From Mariprofundaceae bacterium (lineage in GTDB: Bacteria > Pseudomonadota > Zetaproteobacteria > Mariprofundales > Mariprofundaceae): a DNA stretch of 10,932 nt. The stretch is from contig JALUXN010000203.1 in NCBI GenBank assembly GCA_027018975.1, positions 1-10,932 on the forward strand, written 5' to 3'. The stretch's first letter is position 1, and every line of letters begins with the position of its first letter. The position numbers and the translations under genes were made by a program. The notes below the pieces were generated by a model, which was not told the origin of the DNA, did not search any database, and worked only from the letters and a program-made list of their open reading frames with translations. Positions 1-6,131 of the stretch are shown piece by piece.

Positions 1-1531
1 CTCCACTGCTCGCCTTTGGCAGAGCGATAAAGAGGCCGAGAGGCGCCAGATATTCGTTCAGTTTTTCGATCGATTCGCGCTCCGGCGGCGTGTGGACGCG
101 GTAGAGCGTCGGGCATTCGCGCTGCTGCATGAACTCGGCGACGGCCGTGTTGGCGGCGAGCATCATCTCCTCGATCAGCCGGTGGGCGATATTGCGCGGC
201 GTGGCGGAGATGGCCGTCACCTGATCGTTCTCCAGCTGCGCGCGCAGCTCCGGCGCATCGAGATCGAGCGCGCCGCGCCGTGCACGCTGGTGCTCCAGTT
301 TGTGGAACAGCCGCGCCGCATCATCGAGCATGGCGCAGATCGAGGCGGCCGGAATCGTCGCCTGCTGCTCTTCAAGATAGGCGGCGACCTGCGTGTAGGT
401 GAGCCGCGCCTGCGAATGGATCACCGATTGATAGACATGAACCGAGCGGCGACGGCCGTTGGCGTCAAAACGCATGCGCACCGTCATCGCCAGCCGATCG
501 ACTTCGGGATTGAGCGAGCAGAGGCCGTTGGAGATCTTCTCGGGCAGCATCGGAATGACGCGGTCGGGGAAGTAGAAGGAGTTGCCGCGCTGGCTTGCTT
601 CATGGTCGAGCGCGGAGCCGGGCTGCACATAGTGCGCCACATCGGCAATCGCCACCCAGGTCTCAAATCCCTCGCCACGTGGCAGGACACAGATGGCGTC
701 ATCAAAATCGCGCGCATCTTCGCCATCGATGGTGACAAAGGGGAGATGACGCAGATCTTTGCGCCCCTGAATATCGGCAGCGTTCACCACCTCCGGCAGC
801 TGCTCAGCCTCGCGCAGCACAGCATCGGGGAAGCTGTCGCAGATGTTCTGCTCGGCGATAATCAGCTCGATCAATTTGGATGGCGAGAGCTGGTCGCCCA
901 GCACCTCTTGGATCACGCCGCGCAGATGACCCGCACCGCGCTGAATCTTGACGCGCACCCAGTCGCCATCCTTGGCACCATTGGCATCGTCACGCTTGAT
1001 CATGATGTTCTGGATGATCTTTTTGGAGCGGGGTTTGACCAGTCCGAGGCCGCCCTGAATATGGAACTGACCCACCAGCAGATCGGGCGCATGATCAACA
1101 ATGCGGACAATCTCCCCCGACTCGCGGCCGCGGAAACGCACCGTGCGCACCTCCACCTTGTCGCCATGCATCACCGCTTCCATTTCGCCGGCGGGCAGGA
1201 AAATCCCCTTCTCCAACCCTTCGACATCGACAAAGCCGAAACCGTCCGGATGGGCGGAGACAACGCCGATATGCACCTGCTGCCGATGCGCGTTGCGTGC
1301 ACCGTCCCGCTTACCGCGTCCACCGCGCGCAGACCGCGCTTTGCCGCGCCCCGCTTTTTTATCCGCGCTCTGATCGCCCGGCTGCCGCTTGTTCAACGAA
1401 CCCCAGGGATCTTTCGCATCCGCCCCCTTGCGCGCAGGGCGCCGTGCCCGCCCCTCGGCAGCCGCTTTCCCTTGCTGTGATTTACGGCCTGTCGTCCGTT
1501 TTTTATTGCTTTCATTCTTGCTTGACACCAT
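1..1531 (-). CDS. rnr: Ribonuclease R (3'-5' exoribonuclease), 3' part beyond the window
   Basis: RNase R degrades structured RNA processively from the 3' end in the cytoplasm. About 510 residues are visible; the rest of the RNB domain, the S1 domain and the tail lie off the left edge. Residues 1-85 are a low-complexity, Lys/Arg/Gly/Ala-rich basic stretch. A cold-shock/OB domain starts near residue 86 (HPDGFGFV at 94-101, then a GIFLPAGEM and HGDKVEV pattern). The RNB signature TIDGEDARDFDDAI supplies the metal-binding aspartates D269, D275, D277 and D278, spaced as in E. coli RNase R. The helix-turn-helix found at the N-terminus of E. coli RNase R is not recognisable. ATG at 1531 has GGAGG only 3 bases upstream; the next-but-adjacent GTG codon (1528) is better spaced at 6 bases, so either may be used. 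The gene is divergent from tRNA-Leu and its start overlaps that promoter. The paralogue RNase II is less likely given the basic N-terminus. Confidence 0.93.
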   Translation of the reverse strand, partial: MVSSKNESNKKRTTGRKSQQGKAAAEGRARRPARKGADAKDPWGSLNKRQPGDQSADKKAGRGKARSARGGRGKRDGARNAHRQQVHIGVVSAHPDGFGFVDVEGLEKGIFLPAGEMEAVMHGDKVEVRTVRFRGRESGEIVRIVDHAPDLLVGQFHIQGGLGLVKPRSKKIIQNIMIKRDDANGAKDGDWVRVKIQRGAGHLRGVIQEVLGDQLSPSKLIELIIAEQNICDSFPDAVLREAEQLPEVVNAADIQGRKDLRHLPFVTIDGEDARDFDDAICVLPRGEGFETWVAIADVAHYVQPGSALDHEASQRGNSFYFPDRVIPMLPEKISNGLCSLNPEVDRLAMTVRMRFDANGRRRSVHVYQSVIHSQARLTYTQVAAYLEEQQATIPAASICAMLDDAARLFHKLEHQRARRGALDLDAPELRAQLENDQVTAISATPRNIAHRLIEEMMLAANTAVAEFMQQRECPTLYRVHTPPERESIEKLNEYLAPLGLFIALPKASSG

Positions 1532-1549
1532 GTGCCTCCAACCTAAGAT
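1522..1549 (+). promoter_or_regulatory. Sigma70-type promoter of tRNA-Leu, overlapping the rnr start
   Basis: A perfect -35 box TTGACA is followed after 16 bases by TAAGAT, then a GC-rich discriminator (TGCGCGCC) of the kind found at stringently controlled stable-RNA promoters. Transcription would start near 1556 and give a short leader, whose CTCGC and GCGAG segments can pair, before the mature tRNA. The ATG of rnr on the other strand lies in the spacer. Confidence 0.65.
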
Positions 1550-1587
1550 TGCGCGCCTCTCGCAGCACACACAGCGCGAGACTATAA

Positions 1588-1674
1588 GCCGAGGTGGCGG
1601 AATTGGTAGACGCGCTAGCTTCAGGTGCTAGTTTCCTTATGGAAGTGCTGGTTCGACTCCAGTCCTCGGTACCA
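1588..1674 (+). tRNA. tRNA-Leu (anticodon CAG)
   Basis: An 87-base class II tRNA with encoded CCA. The acceptor arms GCCGAGG and CCTCGGT pair with a G-U at position 1:72. The D-arm carries the GGTAGA loop. The anticodon stem CTAGC/GCTAG is perfect and encloses TTCAGGT, giving anticodon CAG at 1622-1624. The long variable arm TTTCC-TTAT-GGAA and the T-arm GCTGG-TTCGACT-CCAGT are both well formed. It reads CUG leucine codons. It is followed directly by a strong terminator and, farther on, by an integrase remnant, consistent with use of this tRNA as an integration site. Confidence 0.97.
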
Positions 1675-1679
1675 ACAAG

Positions 1680-1713
1680 AAACGGGAAGTGACCTAATGT
1701 CACTTCCCGTTTT
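1680..1713 (+). terminator. Rho-independent terminator after tRNA-Leu, possibly bidirectional
   Basis: A perfect 12-bp stem ACGGGAAGTGAC/GTCACTTCCCGT with a 5-base CTAAT loop, extended by A-T pairs and ending in TTTT, begins six bases after the tRNA CCA. On the minus strand the same stem is followed by TTTCTTGTT, so it may also stop transcription arriving from tRNA-Phe. Confidence 0.88.
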
Positions 1714-1771
1714 GCGTTAGGGCTTCAAATTCAGAGGCATTGCTACCTTGTGCAACCCAAGCAAGCGTTTA

Positions 1772-1799
1772 TTGGGTGTAGCCTGAAAAACACACCCAA
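1772..1799. repeat. 8-bp inverted repeat in the element scar
   Basis: TTGGGTGT and ACACCCAA are separated by 12 bases. There is no T-tract, so it does not look like an intrinsic terminator. It could be a protein-binding or attachment-region repeat of the lost element; the role is unknown. Confidence 0.4.
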
Positions 1800-1816
1800 A
1801 TAGCGAGGAGGCAGAC

Positions 1817-1876
1817 ATGGTCTGCGCTTCTTTCTCGGCGTGCATAGCGACGCATAAGCTGCGCTATAAACAATGA
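1817..1876 (+). CDS. Possible 19-residue leader peptide upstream of the integrase stub
   Basis: An ATG lies 5 bases after GAGGAGG, an excellent ribosome site, and opens a 19-codon frame ending in TGA. The start codon is the loop of a perfect 6-bp palindrome (GCAGAC-ATG-GTCTGC), so initiation could be masked by RNA structure. The peptide resembles no family I recognise. It may be a remnant of the integrative element's leader region or simply chance; the ribosome site is the only real support. Confidence 0.25.
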   Translation: MVCASFSACIATHKLRYKQ

Positions 1877-1883
1877 GAGATAT

Positions 1884-1943
1884 CGTCAAAATGACGGTAC
1901 TTTTGACGGCACCTCTGATGACGGTATCTCTCAGGTACCGTCA
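1884..1943. repeat. Cluster of TGACGGTA-like repeats before the integrase stub
   Basis: TGACGGTA occurs at 1892-1899 and 1919-1926, TGACGGCA at 1904-1911, and the inverted copy TACCGTCA at 1936-1943. CGTCA at 1884-1888 forms a small palindrome (CGTCA-AAA-TGACG) with the first copy. Such clusters just upstream of a phage-type integrase gene fit arm-type recombinase/excisionase sites or an autoregulatory operator; which of these is inference. Confidence 0.6.
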
Positions 1944-1959
1944 AACCGGAGGTGATGAC

Positions 1960-2117
1960 ATGGCACTGACTGACGCAAAGGCGCGGACGGCAAAGCCCCC
2001 AGAGGGCAGAAACAGATGAAATTGGCTTACGATGGCGAGCTTTATCTGCTGGTGAAACCGACTTTAGCAACACAGAAAGAAAAAGCCTGCAAACACAAAG
2101 CTTACAGACTCTATTGA
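1960..2117 (+). pseudogene. Tyrosine integrase (P4/DUF4102 type), N-terminal stub, frameshifted
   Basis: The frame opens with MALTDAKARTAKPPEGRNR, the characteristic start of P4-type integrases carrying the DUF4102 arm-binding domain, then hits TGA at 2017-2019. A shifted frame starting at 2019 continues the same domain with KLAYDGELYLLVKPT (family pattern: K-L-x-D-G-G-L-Y-L-x-V-x-P), after which similarity stops and the frame ends at 2117. Only about 33 residues of a roughly 400-residue enzyme remain, and the core-binding and catalytic (R-H-R-Y) domains are gone. It cannot be active. The start has a near-ideal ribosome site (GGAGGTGAT, then GAC, then ATG), showing that the 5' end is the genuine former gene start. 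It reads away from tRNA-Leu. Confidence 0.8.
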
Positions 2118-2137
2118 AATGTGGTGTAAATGTTAGA

Positions 2138-2213
<76 letters not shown>

Positions 2214-2239
2214 TTTGCGCGCCGATTTCGGGAGCGCGG

Positions 2240-2267
2240 ATTATGGGTAAAAGTTTTGACGATGCAA
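2240..2267 (-). promoter_or_regulatory. Promoter of tRNA-Phe
   Basis: On the minus strand TTGCAT is followed after 16 bases by CATAAT and then a GC-rich discriminator (CCGCGCTCCCG), the pattern of growth-rate-controlled stable-RNA promoters. The -10 box lies 26 bases before the mature tRNA 5' end. Because I see no terminator after queD, some tRNA-Phe may also come from queD read-through. Confidence 0.6.
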
Positions 2268-2301
2268 GCGCCAATTCGATCCGTCTCAAACGCATGCACA
2301 T

Positions 2302-2685
2302 TCATCGCCTCGGCCGGTAAGTTACTCTGGCCGTGCAGGTTTCGGAGATTTCGATGCGGGAGACGCGCACTCGATCATCATCCAGCTTTTTTTGCATCAC
2401 ATGGTAGAGCTCGCGGGCGACATTTTCGCTTGAGGGGTTGATGCGATCGAAGGGGGGGACGTCGTTGAGATTGTAGTGATCCCACGGCTCCAGCGCCTCT
2501 TTGAGAGCTGTTTTCATGATTTTGTAGTCGATGCCGAGACCCAGTTCGTCGAGCGTTTCGCACTCGACATAGAGTTTGACGTGCCAGTTGTGGCCGTGCA
2601 GACGGGCGCAGTCGCCGGGGTAGCCGCGCAGACTGTGGGCGGCGGAGAAATGGGTGGCGATGGAGAGTTCGTAGCAGCCGGCCAC
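2302..2685 (-). CDS. queD: 6-carboxy-5,6,7,8-tetrahydropterin synthase (QueD)
   Basis: Converts dihydroneopterin triphosphate to 6-carboxytetrahydropterin, an early step to preQ0 and queuosine. The 127 residues span the complete PTPS/QueD fold. Zinc ligands are H17 (FSAAH), H30 and H32 (LHGHNW). C26 (GDCARLHGH) is the nucleophile, D69-H70 (WDHYNLND) and E115 (ETCTAR) complete the active site, and PSSENVA at 84-90 is the usual substrate-side motif. The single cysteine arrangement upstream of HGH favours QueD over eukaryotic-type PTPS. The start is GTG, sharing its G with the TAG stop of the upstream Mth938-family gene (TAGTG), which implies translational coupling. tgt, acting last in the same modification, is four genes upstream. 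Confidence 0.92.
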   Translation of the reverse strand: MAGCYELSIATHFSAAHSLRGYPGDCARLHGHNWHVKLYVECETLDELGLGIDYKIMKTALKEALEPWDHYNLNDVPPFDRINPSSENVARELYHVMQKKLDDDRVRVSRIEISETCTARVTYRPRR

Positions 2686-3068
2686 TAGCCAATCCCCGGC
2701 AGCAGCATGGCAATCGAGACGGTGCGCCCCTCTTCGATCAGGATGTTATAGGTACGCGCAGCCGAGCGGCTATCCATGCACTCGAAACCGATATGGTGCT
2801 CGGCCATCCAATCGAGAATGGCGGCATCGGGGAAGCGGGTGGTGCGCCCTGTGCCGAGCAGCAGCACCTCCGGCGGCCGCTCCAATAGCGGCGCGAAATG
2901 GGCAATCTCAAGCGCCTCCAAGCGAGTCGGCGCCCAAGCAGAGGGGGTGTTGTGGTGGATTATCAGGCTGTGATTGTAGCGGGTGTCGTGCAGCTGCAGA
3001 TAATCCTCACCATAACCGCTGAACAGCAGTGTGCCGGCGGCAAGTTGCGGACTGATATCGCCTTTCAT
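2685..3068 (-). CDS. Mth938-like (DUF498/Xcc1710-like) domain protein
   Basis: A single-domain protein of about 127 residues related to bacterial Mth938/DUF498 proteins and to the mitochondrial complex I assembly factor NDUFAF3; the bacterial function is not established. Diagnostic features are the LLLGTGRTTRFP motif in the middle and the IGFECMDSRSAARTYNIL segment followed by EGRTVSIAMLLP at the C-terminus. No signal peptide or membrane segment is evident. It follows secF by 18 bases and overlaps queD by one base; secD-secF-Mth938 is a recurrent order in proteobacteria. The start could be ATG at 3068 or the GTG one codon earlier (3071); neither has a strong ribosome site, suggesting coupling to secF. 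Confidence 0.85.
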   Translation of the reverse strand: MKGDISPQLAAGTLLFSGYGEDYLQLHDTRYNHSLIIHHNTPSAWAPTRLEALEIAHFAPLLERPPEVLLLGTGRTTRFPDAAILDWMAEHHIGFECMDSRSAARTYNILIEEGRTVSIAMLLPGIG

Positions 3069-3086
3069 CACCCGGCCACGCGGCGC

Positions 3087-4031
3087 TTACGGCCGTGCTT
3101 CCAGCGCTTTGTCCTCATCGGCGTTGGACTGGAAACGGTTGGCGAGAATCATCATCACGGGGCTTGCGACATAGATCGATGAGTAGGTACCGACCATGAT
3201 GCCGGCGATCAGCGCGAAGGCGAAATCGTGAATCACTTCGCCGCCCAAGAAGAAGAGCGCAATCACCACCAGCAGCGTGGTCAGTGAGGTCATCAGGGTG
3301 CGGCCGAGGGTGCGATTGATGGAGTCGTTGACCATGGTGGTTTCATCCTGCGGCGTTTTGCGCTTGCGGTTGGCAGCGAAATTTTCGCGGATGCGATCGA
3401 ACACCACGATCGTATCGTTGAGCGAGTAACCGATCACCGTCAGCAATGCGGCGATCACCGGCAGGGTGAACTCCTTGCCGGTAATAGCAAACAGGCCAAG
3501 GACAATGGTAATATCATGCAGCAGCGCCACATCGGCACCGAGGGCGAAGCGGAACTCGAAGCGGAAGGTGACATAGATCAAGATCGCCACCATCGAGATC
3601 AGCACCGCCATAATGCCGGCGCGGGTCAGTTCCTCACCCACCTGCGGACCGACATACTCGACACGGCGCATCTCAATCGCATCGGCTCCGAATTTTTCAC
3701 CCAGTCCGTCAAGAATGGCCGAGCTGATGGTCGAAGACTTCTCACCCTGCTTGTTCTGTACGCGGATCAGAATCTCTTTGGGCGAGCCGAACTGCTGGAT
3801 CACCGCGTTGCTGTAGCCCTTGGTGGCGATGCCGGCACGCACATCGGCAATCGCCGGTGCCTTGTCGAACTGCACCTCGACCAGCGTACCGCCGGTGAAA
3901 TCGATGCCGAAATTCAGCCCCTTCACCGCCAATGTACCGAGCGAGATGAGGATCATCAGCGTCGAGATCGCCAGCGCGATTTTGCGCTTGCCGATAAAGT
4001 CGATATGGATATCAGGATTGATCAGTTGCAT
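3087..4031 (-). CDS. secF: Protein translocase subunit SecF
   Basis: Inner-membrane partner of SecD. The SecDF pair uses the proton gradient to pull exported proteins through SecYEG from the periplasmic side. The 314 residues are full length. TM1 is at about 18-37, followed by the periplasmic signature GIDFTGGTLVEV (from residue 42), VGPQVGEELTRAG at the start of the C-terminal five-TM block, and GYSLNDTIVVFDRIREN, the conserved SecF/RND-type TM4 motif with the D/R residues implicated in proton coupling. The start ATG lies 10 bases after the secD stop with a weak AAGG site. It is longer than the family minimum only through a charged tail (NADEDKALEARP). Confidence 0.97.
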   Translation of the reverse strand: MQLINPDIHIDFIGKRKIALAISTLMILISLGTLAVKGLNFGIDFTGGTLVEVQFDKAPAIADVRAGIATKGYSNAVIQQFGSPKEILIRVQNKQGEKSSTISSAILDGLGEKFGADAIEMRRVEYVGPQVGEELTRAGIMAVLISMVAILIYVTFRFEFRFALGADVALLHDITIVLGLFAITGKEFTLPVIAALLTVIGYSLNDTIVVFDRIRENFAANRKRKTPQDETTMVNDSINRTLGRTLMTSLTTLLVVIALFFLGGEVIHDFAFALIAGIMVGTYSSIYVASPVMMILANRFQSNADEDKALEARP

Positions 4032-4041
4032 GGCAGTGGCC

Positions 4042-5625
4042 TTAAATACTTAGTTTTTCGATGCGCCCGCGCTTGCCGGTGTAGGCGGCAATAATGGCGC
4101 GGGTGACGGTGATCGCAGTGAACATGGAGGCGAGAATACCGACCGACAGAGTGACGGCGAAGCCCTTCACCGGGCCGGAGCCGAACTGGAAGAGGACAAT
4201 CGCCGCGATCAGCGTGGTGATGTTGGCATCGACAATGGTCGAGAAGGCTTTGTCGTAACCGCCATCGATCGCTGCCAGCGGTGTCTTGCCGATATGCAGC
4301 TCCTCGCGAATCCGCTCGAAGATCAACACGTTGGCATCCACCGCCATACCGATAGTCAGCACGATGCCCGCCATGCCCGGCAGCGTCAGCGTGCCGCCGA
4401 TAATGCTCATGGCGGCGATGATCAGCAGCATGTTAAAGATCAGCGCAATATTGGCGACCATGCCGAACATGCGGTAGTAAATCGCCATAAAAATCAGTAC
4501 TAAGATGCAACCGATGATGATCGAGTTCATCCCCTGATCGATCGAGTCCTGACCGAGGCTGGGGCCGATGGAGCGCTCCTCGACCACCTTCACCGGCGCC
4601 GGTAGCGCACCAGCGCGCAGAACAATGGCCAGATCGTGCGCCTCAGTCGGCGAGAAACTGCCGGTAATCTGGGCGCTGCCGCCGGCAATGCGTTCGCGGA
4701 TCACCGGTGCGGAGTTGACCACCCCTTCGAGGATGATAGCGAAGCGTTCACCGACATGAGCGGCGGTGAGGCGGTCAAACTTGCGTGCCCCCTTGCTGTT
4801 GAACTTCAGGGTGACGGCATACTCATTGAAGCGGGAATCGATAGAGACGCGCGCATCGGCGATCTCATTACCGGAGAGTTCCGTGCGTTTCTTCAACAGA
4901 TAGGGCTGGCGATAACTCTGCTTGCCGCCACGGCTCTGCGCCGGCCCGTACATAATGATATCGCCCGGCGGAATATTGCCCGCCAGCGCCTTGTCGAGAT
5001 CGCCCTTCTCATCGACCAGCTTGAACTGCAGCTCGGCGGTGCGGCCGATCAGCTGTTTGGCGCGCGCGGTATCCTCATAGCCGGGGATCTGCACCAGAAT
5101 GCGGTGGTCACCCTGCTTGATGATCACCGGCTCGGTCGTGCCCAGCGCATCAATACGGCCGCGGATCACCTCGATCGCCTGATCGACGGCGAACTTGCGG
5201 GTCTCCTTGGCGACGCTCTCCTTGAGCGTCAGTTTGAAGGTGTTGTTGCCGGCTTCACTGAGCGTGTAGTTGTTAAATGTGTCAGCCAGCAGCGAGCGGG
5301 CAGCATCGAGATCGCCCGGCTTTTTGATGGTGATCAGCAGCGAGCTCCCCTCGGCGGCGAGCTTACGGTAGCGGATCTTCGCCTTGCGCAACGCCTGCCG
5401 CGCCGAATCGATATCCTCTTCGACACTGCGCGATACCGCCTTATCGACATCGACATCGAGCACCAGATGGATACCGCCCTTCAAGTCGAGGCCAAGACTC
5501 ATCGGATGACTCAGCGAGGTCGGCCACCAAGAGGGTAGCGAGGTAACATTGGGCAGCGCCCCCATCAGGGAGACCACCAGTACGGCCAGAATCAGCCAGA
5601 TTTTCCAACGCGGGAAGCTATGCAT
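4042..5625 (-). CDS. secD: Protein translocase subunit SecD
   Basis: The larger SecDF subunit: one N-terminal TM (about 9-25), a large periplasmic P1 region, and five C-terminal TMs. GLDLKGGIHLVLDVD (from residue 45) is the P1 hallmark. IEVIRGRIDALGTTEP and ILVQIPG follow, then IGPSLGQDSIDQG before the membrane block, and GMAVDANVLIFERIREE, the proton-relay TM4 motif. At 527 residues it is clearly shorter than the roughly 615-residue E. coli protein but matches the short SecD of alphaproteobacteria and other lineages; no motif is missing. AAGGA lies 7 bases before the ATG, which is 26 bases after yajC. Confidence 0.97.
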   Translation of the reverse strand: MHSFPRWKIWLILAVLVVSLMGALPNVTSLPSWWPTSLSHPMSLGLDLKGGIHLVLDVDVDKAVSRSVEEDIDSARQALRKAKIRYRKLAAEGSSLLITIKKPGDLDAARSLLADTFNNYTLSEAGNNTFKLTLKESVAKETRKFAVDQAIEVIRGRIDALGTTEPVIIKQGDHRILVQIPGYEDTARAKQLIGRTAELQFKLVDEKGDLDKALAGNIPPGDIIMYGPAQSRGGKQSYRQPYLLKKRTELSGNEIADARVSIDSRFNEYAVTLKFNSKGARKFDRLTAAHVGERFAIILEGVVNSAPVIRERIAGGSAQITGSFSPTEAHDLAIVLRAGALPAPVKVVEERSIGPSLGQDSIDQGMNSIIIGCILVLIFMAIYYRMFGMVANIALIFNMLLIIAAMSIIGGTLTLPGMAGIVLTIGMAVDANVLIFERIREELHIGKTPLAAIDGGYDKAFSTIVDANITTLIAAIVLFQFGSGPVKGFAVTLSVGILASMFTAITVTRAIIAAYTGKRGRIEKLSI

Positions 5626-5651
5626 GTGTAATCCTTATTTGCTTACGGGCT

Positions 5652-6074
5652 TTATTTGCTGTCGGCAGACTGTTTTTTGTCGCCTTTTTTGTTTTCGGAC
5701 TTCTCTTTGGCCGGATTGATGTCAGCCAGCGCCACGATCGTTTCGCGTTTAATTTTCACCCGCACGCCATCGGCAATCTCGACGGTGAGCAGATCCTCGC
5801 CATCCTTGGCTTGGATCACTCGCGCATAGATGCCGCCGCCGGTCAGTACCCGGTCACCCTTTTTCAGGCCATCGACGAGCGCCTGATGCGCTTTGAGCTT
5901 CTTCTGCTGCGGACGAATCAGCAGGAAGTAGAAGATCACCATGATCAACACCAGCGGCACCAGTGAGGCCAAACCGCCGCCTGCGCCTGCTGCCGGTGCA
6001 TCGGCATAGGCCGGTGCGATCCATGCGATGCTGCTCGCCATGATGACGATAAGTGAATGTTTCAAATTTTTCAT
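5652..6074 (-). CDS. yajC: Sec translocase accessory protein YajC
   Basis: A small inner-membrane protein that associates with SecDF. Residues 35-53 form the TM, followed by the invariant LLIRPQQKKLKAHQ and the cytoplasmic GDRVLTGGGIYARV and VEIADGVRVKIKRETIVA segments. Two things differ from the 110-residue E. coli form. The N-terminus looks like a cleavable signal peptide (KNLKH, a hydrophobic core, AYA at 22-24 before DAP), and the C-terminus is a lysine-rich tail. AGGAG lies 10 bases upstream of the ATG, somewhat far. It follows tgt by 57 bases, matching the widespread tgt-yajC-secD-secF order. Confidence 0.95.
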   Translation of the reverse strand: MKNLKHSLIVIMASSIAWIAPAYADAPAAGAGGGLASLVPLVLIMVIFYFLLIRPQQKKLKAHQALVDGLKKGDRVLTGGGIYARVIQAKDGEDLLTVEIADGVRVKIKRETIVALADINPAKEKSENKKGDKKQSADSK

Positions 6075-6131
6075 GAGATAGATACTCCTGAGGGTTACTC
6101 AAACGATTTCGTATATTTTCAAGGGGCGCGA

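Larger units (their letters stand above)
1714..2137. mobile_element. Scar of a tRNA-targeted integrative element
   Basis: This stretch between two convergent tRNA genes has no intact gene and is visibly AT-richer than the flanking core genes. In order it holds an 8-bp inverted repeat (1772-1799), a 19-codon mini-ORF with a strong ribosome site, a cluster of TGACGGTA-like repeats, and an integrase N-terminal stub with a frameshift. The order tRNA-Leu, roughly 285 bases, then integrase reading away from the tRNA is the usual arrangement of P4-type islands. No second copy of the tRNA-Leu 3' end is present in the window, so the element's ends cannot be defined and most of it appears deleted. Confidence 0.55.

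Noticed and set aside
92..1480. A 462-codon open frame on the plus strand
   Set aside because: It runs codon-on-codon opposite rnr; its translation has no family signature, whereas the minus strand gives clear RNase R motifs.
1581..1620. rnr promoter inside tRNA-Leu (TATAGT at 1581-1586 on the minus strand)
   Set aside because: The -10-like hexamer is acceptable but no -35 box lies at the right distance.
2079..2104. Terminator for tRNA-Phe (AAGC...GCTTTTTC on the minus strand)
   Set aside because: Only a four- to five-pair stem with a large loop precedes the T-rich run; too weak to call.
1650..2137. Direct repeat of the tRNA-Leu 3' end as attR
   Set aside because: No second copy of the T-arm/acceptor segment was found; the CAGGTACCG near 1933 is only superficially similar and belongs to the TGACGGTA cluster.
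2302..2685. Eukaryotic-type 6-pyruvoyl-tetrahydropterin synthase
   Set aside because: The size, the C-x3-HGHN spacing and the queuosine gene tgt nearby favour QueD.
4636..5538. Long plus-strand open frames opposite secD, tgt, the fusion gene and his genes
   Set aside because: They are shadows caused by GC-biased codons of the minus-strand genes; none carries a recognisable domain.
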